27,719 bases of DNA from the NCBI GenBank assembly GCA_002310995.1, contig DBYV01000019.1:1-27719 (forward strand). Reading direction: 5' to 3'. This document shows positions 1 to 7,203 of the stretch, in pieces (the stretch's first letter is position 1; each line of letters starts with the position of its first letter). Source of the stretch: a bacterium UBP6_UBA1177. Its GTDB lineage: Bacteria; UBP6; UBA1177. The notes under the pieces were generated by a model. That model was given only the letters and a program-made list of their open reading frames with translations, was not told where the DNA came from and did no database searches. Both the position numbers and the translations under genes were made by a program.

Positions 1-566
1 GTAAGTCCTTCGAGTGTCGATTTTCCAATAGCATGCTGCGGTCTATCGAGCTCAAAGCGCGGCAGTTTGGCTGTTCTTAGAGACATCGCCTCCATCGAAA
101 TCATAATACCCGGCATGATCGCGCCGCCTATATACTTTTTTTCGGGAGTTACGATGTCGAGCGTTATCGCGGTTCCTGAATCAATAATGAAAGAACCCTG
201 CGGATAGATGGCGGAAGCTGCGACCGAGTTTGCGATTCTGTCGGCTCCGATTTCGGAAGGATTCAAGATATCCAATGAAATTCCGCACTTGGTATTATAT
301 CTCAAAAATAGTGGCTTCATATTCAAAAACTCGATCGAAAAACGCTCCCATGCGTGATTCCATGTCGGAACGACCGAGCTGATTATGCACTGTGCAATAT
401 CTTTAGTCTCGATTCTGTCAAACATCATAAGCGCCGAAAGTTTCGCAGCGATATCATCCACTGTGAGAGTTCTGTCAGTTGAGATTCTCCACCTTCTTAT
501 AAGATTTTCGCCTTTGTAAATTCCTACAACCGTGTTGCTGTTGCCGATATCGACTATAAAAATCAT
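1..566 (-). CDS. coaX: Type III pantothenate kinase, 3' end outside window
   Basis: Catalyses the first step of coenzyme A synthesis, ATP-dependent phosphorylation of pantothenate, in the cytoplasm. I translated 188 codons from the ATG at 564-566; the family is about 255 residues, so roughly the last quarter lies beyond the left edge. Family motifs are all present: the N-terminal phosphate loop VDIGNSNT (residues 5-12), IGADRIANSV (106-115) with the conserved Asp, IIDSGTAITLD (127-137), GGAIMPGI (147-154) and the TAKLP stretch (165-169). An AAGGAGG ribosome binding site (571-577) overlaps the stop codon of the upstream transglycosylase gene, leaving only 9 nt between the genes, so it is the last visible member of the minus-strand operon. 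Identification is by motif recognition and is firm. Confidence 0.95.
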   Translation of the reverse strand, partial: MIFIVDIGNSNTVVGIYKGENLIRRWRISTDRTLTVDDIAAKLSALMMFDRIETKDIAQCIISSVVPTWNHAWERFSIEFLNMKPLFLRYNTKCGISLDILNPSEIGADRIANSVAASAIYPQGSFIIDSGTAITLDIVTPEKKYIGGAIMPGIMISMEAMSLRTAKLPRFELDRPQHAIGKSTLEGL

Positions 567-575
567 GTTGCCTCC

Positions 576-2945
576 TTAAAAATTCACCACGTCGCGGTTT
601 TCATTAACCTCGTAAAGCCCGTTAAGGCCGACATTGAAGAACTCATCTTCATAAATATAGCTGTAAATCATGTAAAAACGCATAACTTTTTTGACATAAT
701 CACGCGTTTCCTTGAATGGAATCATCTCGACAAAAAGATAGGCCTCCTTCTTGCCGTAACGAGATATCCAGTCGGAAACATTGTGCGGACCGGCATTGTA
801 GGCAGCCGTTGCGGCAATAAGGTTATTATCGAAGCGTTTCAGGAGCTTTGAAAGATACCAGACTGAAGCTTTCATGCTGTCGTAAGGGTCCATCGGGTCT
901 TTGATTTTGATTCCGCCAAATTTGCTGATTTTTTCAAAAGTCTGCGGCATTATCTGCATAAGTCCGAGCGCTCCGACATTCGATGAAAGAGATTCTCGGT
1001 AGTAAGTTTCGGCGCGCATTATTGAATAAATGAGCTGTACCGGAACATTGAACTCTCCTGCAAGTTTCAGTACGACTTCAAGATAAGGTGTCGGATATAG
1101 CAGGCGCCAGTCCTCTTTTTTGCCGTAATGCGGCGAATAAGTGAGGTCAGGACTGAGCTGATTGTAATAGTAGCTTGTGACTTTGGCTGTCTTATTGAAA
1201 AATTTGTTATAGACAAGATGGATATTTGAAAGAATCTCTCTGTAGTTCGACGAAAACTCGTCAAGAATCTGCGCTTCAGGCATAGGAATCTTCATTGAAG
1301 AAGCGTTCTTCGCGTGCTTTATTTCATTGTAAGAGGTATAAGTCCGCATCATATCTACATAAAACTCTACTCCGTCAAGATTGTCAGCCTTAAGAAAAAG
1401 GTCTATCATTATGGCAGGCTCGCGTTTCTTTATTTTAGCCGGGAGCTGGCTTACAGCATCGATAAACTCATCTTTCGACGCATTGATTCTAACTCTGTTT
1501 GAAAGCCATTTTTCCGAAGTCGCCGAGACATTGTCAAAATTTGGTTTCTTCTTGAACTCATCACGCTCAATTATGTGGAAATATGTAAAGTCATAGTATG
1601 AAATAAAGCTGTTAACACTTTCTGAAATACCGCTTTCATCGACCGAGCACTGGAAATTAAAATCCGAAAGCGCTGCGCAGTAGCCGTTTATCCTGTCCAG
1701 AAGCGCAGTAAGCCCCGTTATCGCCTCATAACTCCCCTTCCCGTCAACGAATTTGTCATAGTTCATCTTCTCGGAAAGAAGAAACTCCGACCACATCGTG
1801 AAGGCATAAAGATCGTTCCCTTCGAAAAGATAGATAAGGCCGAGTTTGTAGAGCGAAAGCATGAAATATTTCGAGTTCTGCTTCATTGCGACTATTCCGC
1901 CGAGGATCTCCTTGCTCTTTTCTGACATGCCGTTTTCGAAATACACCAGCGCGGAAAGGAATTTCATTCTGTCTTTCTGCGTTCCGGCGAACTCGTCCGA
2001 AGATTTGAGGAGAAAATCTGCTGCCTCGACCTCGCGCCCCGCCTGATTCAGAACCCTGTATTTTTTGTTCACAAGCTTATATTTCGCATCGTTCGCTTTC
2101 GTCTGCTTGGAAATTGCGTCGTCAAGCATCTTCAGCGCGTCGGAATAGCGTTTCGCTGAAATCAGATAATCGGCAATCTCAAGATTCGCAGGAAACGGAA
2201 GATTCAGATATTCATCGGTAAAAAACTGCGAAAGCTTGTTTTCGCGCCGCATTATCGAAAGCCATCTTACATAGTAGGGCGAGGAAGAATTCGGAACACC
2301 TTTGTTTTTCTTGAGTTTGACGAGCCTGTCAACGATCGGAGATTTCCACGAAAGAGAACCGTAACTGTCGAAATATTCGACATAATCTTTGAGAAATGTA
2401 ACCTGCGGTTCGCCGTTCTTTTCCAGAGCCAGAATCCTATTGAAAGCGGCGACACCGTTATCCTGCGCATCAAGACATTTGTCATAAAATTCAATCGCCG
2501 AATCATACTGTTTTCTGTAAAGCGCGACATCACCTTTTATGCACTCGAGATCGCTGAAAAGATAGTAAACCGGATACGAACTTTTGATTTCGTCTATGAT
2601 CTCGAGAGCCTGGTTGAAACGCTTTCTCGCCGCGAAAGTCTTAACCAGCATCACTTTGTAGTAAAGCGTGTTTTTCACATCGTTAGGCAGAGAATTGATA
2701 AGTTTTTCGGTTTCGTCGTATCTCGCAAGTTTTAGAAAAAGCTCGATTTTCATTATCGTGGAATCTGTTTTGGACGCGAACTCCGCCTGGTCAATATGCG
2801 ATTCGGCAAGTACAAATTCGCCAGCTTTGAAAAGCTCTCTGATGCAATCTTCGGTGATCTTTTCATCGTTCAGACAATCGTGATAGGCAAAAACAGGAAA
2901 TGTAAAAAACAGGACCAAAAACTGAAGAAAAAGCGACGGTTTCAT
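576..2945 (-). CDS. Periplasmic soluble lytic murein transglycosylase (Slt-like, TPR + SLT domain)
   Basis: Cleaves the MurNAc-GlcNAc bond of peptidoglycan with formation of 1,6-anhydroMurNAc. The 789-residue protein begins with a signal peptide (hydrophobic 4-19, likely cleavage after FPVFA), followed by a long helical, TPR-like region (about 30-420), as in Slt70 superhelical proteins. The C-terminal SLT catalytic domain (about 620-750) shows the catalytic Glu in MRAETYYRES (Glu646), GALGLMQIMP, and the AATAAYNAGP motif. The start is supported by a GGAGAGG sequence just upstream of the ATG at 2943-2945. It sits between rlmH (78 nt upstream) and coaX (9 nt downstream). The SLT domain is certain; the exact subfamily (Slt70 versus another TPR-carrying enzyme) is inference, so no symbol is given. 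Confidence 0.92.
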   Translation of the reverse strand: MKPSLFLQFLVLFFTFPVFAYHDCLNDEKITEDCIRELFKAGEFVLAESHIDQAEFASKTDSTIMKIELFLKLARYDETEKLINSLPNDVKNTLYYKVMLVKTFAARKRFNQALEIIDEIKSSYPVYYLFSDLECIKGDVALYRKQYDSAIEFYDKCLDAQDNGVAAFNRILALEKNGEPQVTFLKDYVEYFDSYGSLSWKSPIVDRLVKLKKNKGVPNSSSPYYVRWLSIMRRENKLSQFFTDEYLNLPFPANLEIADYLISAKRYSDALKMLDDAISKQTKANDAKYKLVNKKYRVLNQAGREVEAADFLLKSSDEFAGTQKDRMKFLSALVYFENGMSEKSKEILGGIVAMKQNSKYFMLSLYKLGLIYLFEGNDLYAFTMWSEFLLSEKMNYDKFVDGKGSYEAITGLTALLDRINGYCAALSDFNFQCSVDESGISESVNSFISYYDFTYFHIIERDEFKKKPNFDNVSATSEKWLSNRVRINASKDEFIDAVSQLPAKIKKREPAIMIDLFLKADNLDGVEFYVDMMRTYTSYNEIKHAKNASSMKIPMPEAQILDEFSSNYREILSNIHLVYNKFFNKTAKVTSYYYNQLSPDLTYSPHYGKKEDWRLLYPTPYLEVVLKLAGEFNVPVQLIYSIMRAETYYRESLSSNVGALGLMQIMPQTFEKISKFGGIKIKDPMDPYDSMKASVWYLSKLLKRFDNNLIAATAAYNAGPHNVSDWISRYGKKEAYLFVEMIPFKETRDYVKKVMRFYMIYSYIYEDEFFNVGLNGLYEVNENRDVVNF

Positions 2946-3023
2946 GCGAACCTCTCCAAAATCCGCACAATATTAAGAAAAGAGGATTTTTTTTCAATGA
3001 TAAAAACGGGTTTAATGAAAAAT

Positions 3024-3455
3024 TTAAGCGTGATGGTATCCTGAGCCGCTGTTTATGGAAAGTCCGCGGTAGATCTGCTCAAGAAGGTTTATTCTTGCCA
3101 GCTGGTGCGGAAGCGTCCACGGCGCGATCGAAAGAGTGAGGTTTTCGTTTATGTCGCCGAAACCGTAAGCTCCCCCTATCACGAAGCAGATTGAGCCGTG
3201 AGAAACCGATTTTTCGCTTAAAAGTTTGGCAAAAGCAAGCGAGTCGAGCCCTTTTCCGCTTTCACGCAAAGCGACCACAAACGAGTTAGAAGGTATTGAT
3301 TTTATTATGTTTTCAGTTTCAAGTACGATATCGTTGCGCTCTTTCAGTTCTATTATTTCAAGAGGAGAATAAATTTTTATCCTTTTCTGGAAAAAATCGT
3401 CTATCTCCCTGAACTGGCTTTTGAGTTTTCCTACAACGATTAAAGTGATTTTCAT
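3024..3455 (-). CDS. rlmH: 23S rRNA (pseudouridine-1915 N3) methyltransferase RlmH
   Basis: SPOUT-class methyltransferase that methylates pseudouridine 1915 in helix 69 of 23S rRNA on assembled 70S ribosomes, using SAM. The 143-residue product, starting MKITLIVVGK, has the family's ALRESGKGLDS segment, the knot motif FVIGGAYGFGD and the C-terminal APWTLPHQLARINLLEQIYR region ending in GYHHA. The open frame continues upstream to 3491, but the family begins at the chosen ATG (3453-3455), which overlaps the TAA of rsfS by one base (TAATG). That overlap points to translational coupling with rsfS, a very common neighbour. Length matches the family (about 155). Confidence 0.96.
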   Translation of the reverse strand: MKITLIVVGKLKSQFREIDDFFQKRIKIYSPLEIIELKERNDIVLETENIIKSIPSNSFVVALRESGKGLDSLAFAKLLSEKSVSHGSICFVIGGAYGFGDINENLTLSIAPWTLPHQLARINLLEQIYRGLSINSGSGYHHA

Positions 3456-3808
3456 TACTGAAGATAAGAACTTATATCGACTTTCGCGCAACCGCTCCAG
3501 ATGTCTTCAAGAGAATAGTAGTCGCGCAGTTCCTCAAGCATGATGTTTATTACGACGCTTCCCGCATCGACAAGAATCCATTTCGCGCTCGTCTCGCCTT
3601 CGACAAGAGGTTTGGCAAATCCTGCTGTCTTGAGCTCGCGGAAAAGCGAATCGGCCATAGTCGTATTGTGCTGGGTGCTGGTTCCCGTTACAAAAACCAT
3701 AAAATCGGTATATCCAGACTTTTTCTCAACATCAAAAACCATGATGTTAACACCTTTTTTATCGGAAAGCGTGCGGATAACTGTCTCTAATTTTTCATTC
3801 TTCGTCAT
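3455..3808 (-). CDS. rsfS: Ribosomal silencing factor RsfS (YbeB/Iojap family)
   Basis: Binds ribosomal protein L14 (uL14) and blocks joining of the 50S and 30S subunits when nutrients are scarce. The 117-residue sequence has the family hallmarks: FDVEKKSGYTDFMVFVTG near residues 25-42, the TSTQHNTTMAD helix start, the EGETSAKWILVDAG strand and the MLEELRDYYSLEDIW tail. The ATG (3806-3808) lies inside the end of the upstream lipoprotein gene (14-nt overlap) and is preceded by an A-rich AAGGAAG. The downstream overlap with rlmH is one base. The pairing with rlmH is common in bacteria; having a lipoprotein as first gene is less usual. Confidence 0.95.
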   Translation of the reverse strand: MTKNEKLETVIRTLSDKKGVNIMVFDVEKKSGYTDFMVFVTGTSTQHNTTMADSLFRELKTAGFAKPLVEGETSAKWILVDAGSVVINIMLEELRDYYSLEDIWSGCAKVDISSYLQ

Positions 3809-4772
3809 GTTTTTCTTCCTTTTTTTCTACTTTCTTTTTCATTATATTTACAGAAGACTCAAGCGTTCTTCTGTGGTATTCTTCGTTATATTCAGGTTCA
3901 GGAATTGTTTCTGCAAAATCTGTCGAAAGGTTGCGCGTTCCTTTAATGTTTAAAGTTACATCATCATCGGTAAACTTGAACGAAAGTTCCTCTATTTTCA
4001 TTTCGGCAACAGCACCTTCGAGAGAGACAAAAACAGTCATTTTTCCTTTGATATTTTCTTTCTTTTTTCCTGCCAGACCAGCAATTAAAGAATCATCACG
4101 CATCTCTTCGGTGCCCTGAAGATTCTGGAGATATTTTTTCTCAGGAAGTGCTACCCTATCCGTTTTTTTATCGCTGAAAACGATCGTTACAAGATGACCT
4201 TTGAACGCACCGATTTTCCACGCTTTTTCAGATTCTATTGAAGCGTGGTCGCGCAGCATGAGATAAATAGAAGGAATTGCTCCAAAAAGGTTGTCCCTGA
4301 GAGAAATATGTTCGCCCATGCTGAAGGTTTTTGTGAACTCGCCGCCGAACTGCTTGCGGTAAAAGAAATTGTCGCGCCAGATCACGTCCCAGCCTTCGTT
4401 TTTATTATTCTGATAACTGATTGAAAAGTTTCCTGATTTGTCACTTCTGTATTTTGAAGATTCATGCAGTTCAAGTTTTCTCTCGGAACTTTTCTCATTT
4501 CCTTCTTCATCATTGGTTTTGATAACAGAAACTGTCTCGTAATCCATACTCTGGGAAAAAGAATATATCCCGTTTTTGTCGCGGAAATAAGAAACAGGTG
4601 CAACTATCAGCTTTTCAAGTTCATCAAGCGAAGTGTAAAGCTGATTTTCGTCTATTTTGGGTTCATAGGTTTCTTCGTTAAGTACACGCCACTTGCTTTC
4701 AACATTTTTATTGCCGTCAGAACACGCAGCCAGCATCAATATTAGAGCAAAAAAACAAAAAAACTTTTTCAT
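3795..4772 (-). CDS. Hypothetical lipoprotein, first gene of the rsfS-rlmH-slt-coaX operon
   Basis: 325 residues with a signal peptide and lipobox LAAC (Cys17), followed by SDGNKN; no Asp at +2 argues for sorting to the outer membrane by the E. coli rule, which may not apply here. The body is mixed alpha/beta with strands such as FSISYQN and WRDNFFYRKQFGG, reminiscent of lipid-binding lipoprotein folds, but I do not recognise a family. The C-terminus is strongly charged (MKKKVEKKEEKHDEE). A GGTGGTG ribosome binding site precedes the ATG at 4770-4772. The 3' end overlaps rsfS by 14 nt, so it is co-transcribed with the ribosome and cell-wall genes. Function unknown. Confidence 0.85.
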   Translation of the reverse strand: MKKFFCFFALILMLAACSDGNKNVESKWRVLNEETYEPKIDENQLYTSLDELEKLIVAPVSYFRDKNGIYSFSQSMDYETVSVIKTNDEEGNEKSSERKLELHESSKYRSDKSGNFSISYQNNKNEGWDVIWRDNFFYRKQFGGEFTKTFSMGEHISLRDNLFGAIPSIYLMLRDHASIESEKAWKIGAFKGHLVTIVFSDKKTDRVALPEKKYLQNLQGTEEMRDDSLIAGLAGKKKENIKGKMTVFVSLEGAVAEMKIEELSFKFTDDDVTLNIKGTRNLSTDFAETIPEPEYNEEYHRRTLESSVNIMKKKVEKKEEKHDEE

Positions 4773-4801
4773 TTCACACCACCAAACAAAAAAAACGGAG
4801 T

Positions 4802-4829
4802 ATTTTAACGATTTTTACCGTAATTTCAA
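4802..4829 (-). promoter_or_regulatory. Predicted sigma-70 promoter of the lipoprotein-rsfS-rlmH-slt-coaX operon
   Basis: On the minus strand TTGAAA (4824-4829) and TAAAAT (4802-4807) are separated by 16 bases, ending 29 bases before the lipoprotein ATG. Five of six bases match consensus in each box. The region is AT-rich, so chance matches are possible. Confidence 0.5.
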
Positions 4830-4933
4830 GTGTCGTTTTTTTGAAGACTAGCTCTAACAATCAATCCGAAAGCGGGAAAAAAGTGTTTTTCAGAAAAAAG
4901 CGGCTGATTTTACGCTTGAATCGAGATTTTTTC

Positions 4934-4961
4934 TTGAAATTGCAAAAACTCTAAATAAATT
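4934..4961 (+). promoter_or_regulatory. Predicted sigma-70 promoter of typA
   Basis: TTGAAA (4934-4939), a 16-base spacer and TAAATT (4956-4961) lie 41 bases upstream of the typA ATG. The -10 box is only 4/6. An AAGGA ribosome binding site follows at 4993-4997. The divergent arrangement with the lipoprotein operon makes a promoter in this gap necessary, which adds support. Confidence 0.4.
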
Positions 4962-5002
4962 ACGCGCGTTTTTTTGGAAACGGTCTTTTATGAAGGATTA
5001 AG

Positions 5003-6856
5003 ATGGGTAATTTAGTAAGAAACGACAAAATCAGGAACGTGGCGATCATCGCTCACGTTGACCACGGCAAAACAACACTTGTTGACGCAATGTTCAAGCA
5101 GAGCGGCGTATTCCGCGAAGGCGAGATCGTAAACGACAGGATCATGGACAACATGGATCTCGAGCGTGAGCGCGGCATCACGATCGCGGCGAAAAACTGC
5201 TCGGTCGTCTGGAAAGGCGTCAAAATAAACATCATCGACACTCCCGGACACGCTGATTTCGGCGGCGAAGTCGAACGTGCGCTTTTCATGGCAGACAGCG
5301 CAATACTTCTTGTCGATGCTTCGGAAGGTCCGCTTCCGCAGACGAGATTTGTTCTTCGCAAAGCTCTTGAAGCAAAGCTCCAGATCATGGTAGTCATCAA
5401 TAAAATCGATAGAAAAGATGCGAGACCTCAGGAAGTCCTGAATGAAATCGGCAATCTTTTCATAGACTTAGGCGCAGATGACGAACAGCTTGATTTCCCT
5501 GTTCTCTACGCTATCGGACGTGACGGGATCGCACAGGAAACTCTTGAGGAAAAAGGCGAAAACCTTCACATCCTCATGGATAAAATAATCGAGTTCACGA
5601 AAGGTCCGCTCTACGATCCGGAACAGCCTTTCCAGATGCTCGTCACCGATCTGAGCTACAACGATTACCTGGGCAGACTTGCAATCGGAAAAGTCGTAAA
5701 CGGCAGCGTCCACTGCAACGAATCGCTTGTATGCATCAAGGAAAACGATGTCCAGGCTCGTCTTAAAGTTTCAAAACTCCAGCTTTATCAAGGAGTTAAA
5801 CTTGTCGATGCCGAAATAGTCGAGCCCGGCGACATCGTCATTCTTGCAGGAATCGAAGACGTTCACATCGGTGACACCGTCGCAACGATAGACCAGCCCG
5901 TCGCACTTCCGAGAATCAAAGTCGACGAGCCGACAGTCAGCATGGTTTTCACGATAAACAACGGTCCTCTTGCCGGAAAAGACGGAAAATACGTCCAGCT
6001 GCGCAAGATCAAAGAGAGACTTCACAAAGAGACTCTGATGAACGTTTCGGTCAGACTGGAAGAACCGGAAACGAACGATTACGTCATCGTCAAAGGGCGC
6101 GGTGAACTCCAGATGGCAATCATCGTCGAGCAGATGAGACGTGAAGGTTTTGAGCTCTGCGTCGGCAGACCGACCGTTATTTACAAAGAAATCGACGGCA
6201 AAAAATATGAACCGATCGAGCACGTCTACATCGAATGCCACGAAATGTTCACAGGCATCGTCACCGAGAAACTTTCGGCACGAAAAGGAAGGATGATAAA
6301 CCTCGTCAACTCGGCAAACGAACGCGCTTTCATGGAATTTACCGTTCCTTCCCGCGGACTTATCGGATACCGCGATCAGTTCCTCACCGACACAAAAGGA
6401 ACCGGAACCCTAAACACCCTTTTTGAAGGATATGAAGAATACCGCGGCAACTTCCCTGTCAGATTCACTGGTTCTATTGTTTCCGACAGACAGGGCGAAG
6501 CGATCGCATACGCCCTTTTCAACCTTGAACCGCGCGGCGAACTCTTCATCACTCCCGGAATGCCGGTTTATGAAGGAATGATCATCGGCGAGCACTCGAA
6601 AGACCTTGATATCGACGTCAACCCGTGCAAAGCGAAAAAACTCACCAACATGCGTGCAGCAGGAAAGGATGACGCCGTAACGCTTACTCCGATAAAACCG
6701 ATGACTCTTGAAAGGGCGATACACTTCATCAACGAAGACGAGCTCGTCGAAGTAACCCCGAACTCGCTCAGACTCAGAAAAACCGTTCTTTCAGCCGCTC
6801 TCCGTCACGCAATGCGCGGCAAAGAATATATGGAAAGCCTCAAAGAAAACAGCTAA
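5003..6856 (+). CDS. typA: Ribosome-associated translational GTPase TypA/BipA
   Basis: Elongation-factor-like GTPase that binds the 70S ribosome and aids ribosome assembly and stress or cold adaptation. The 617 residues match the family length (about 605-620). G1 is AHVDHGKTT (17-25), the switch I region DNMDLERERGITI, G3 DTPGHADF, and G4 NKID. EF-Tu domain 2 and the EF-G-like domain III (KGRGELQMAI) follow, then the BipA-specific C-terminal region with RGLIGYRDQFLTDTKGTGTL. Start: ATG at 5003 with AAGGA spaced 5 nt. It is monocistronic; a long inverted repeat, not a U-tract terminator, lies downstream. Confidence 0.97.
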   Translation: MGNLVRNDKIRNVAIIAHVDHGKTTLVDAMFKQSGVFREGEIVNDRIMDNMDLERERGITIAAKNCSVVWKGVKINIIDTPGHADFGGEVERALFMADSAILLVDASEGPLPQTRFVLRKALEAKLQIMVVINKIDRKDARPQEVLNEIGNLFIDLGADDEQLDFPVLYAIGRDGIAQETLEEKGENLHILMDKIIEFTKGPLYDPEQPFQMLVTDLSYNDYLGRLAIGKVVNGSVHCNESLVCIKENDVQARLKVSKLQLYQGVKLVDAEIVEPGDIVILAGIEDVHIGDTVATIDQPVALPRIKVDEPTVSMVFTINNGPLAGKDGKYVQLRKIKERLHKETLMNVSVRLEEPETNDYVIVKGRGELQMAIIVEQMRREGFELCVGRPTVIYKEIDGKKYEPIEHVYIECHEMFTGIVTEKLSARKGRMINLVNSANERAFMEFTVPSRGLIGYRDQFLTDTKGTGTLNTLFEGYEEYRGNFPVRFTGSIVSDRQGEAIAYALFNLEPRGELFITPGMPVYEGMIIGEHSKDLDIDVNPCKAKKLTNMRAAGKDDAVTLTPIKPMTLERAIHFINEDELVEVTPNSLRLRKTVLSAALRHAMRGKEYMESLKENS

Positions 6857-6902
6857 AAGACCTCACCCTTACTCCCTCTCCAGTGTGGCAAGGAAAACAA
6901 CC

Positions 6903-6958
6903 GTCATTCTGAGCGTAGCGAAGAATCTCAGAAATGTTTCGCTAAAGCTCAACATGAC
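6903..6958. repeat. Imperfect long inverted repeat in the typA - lipoprotein gap (6857-7203)
   Basis: The left arm starts GTCATTCTGAGCGTAGCGAA (from 6903) and the right arm ends with its near-complement (to 6958), giving arms of about 22 bases with four mismatches around a 13-base centre. Related fragments (cgtcatnttgagc...cgaaacatctc) occur near 18880 and 19915, so this is a copy of a dispersed element. The rest of 6857-7203 holds a degenerate piece of the same repeat family (gacgagggtgtgtg, near 6956; compare 18382) and an AT-rich stretch leading to the GGAGG of the next gene. I see no gene in it. Confidence 0.6.
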
Positions 6959-7203
6959 GAGGGTGTGTGTCACCGGTTGCTGAGCCTGTCGAAGCGAAAA
7001 CTTGCCTTTCACTCACCTTTCTTTATTATTATTTGTTGTTTTTTTGATAACTTAATTTGAAGACAAAATGATACTGCAACGCAAAACAAAGCAAAGCATT
7101 ATTAACAAAGCGTACACCTGTTTCACCCAAGTCAAGTTTTTCACTCAGAAAATTTCATATTTTTTCAATAATTTTAGCGTTTTTTTACTTTTGGAGGTTT
7201 AGT

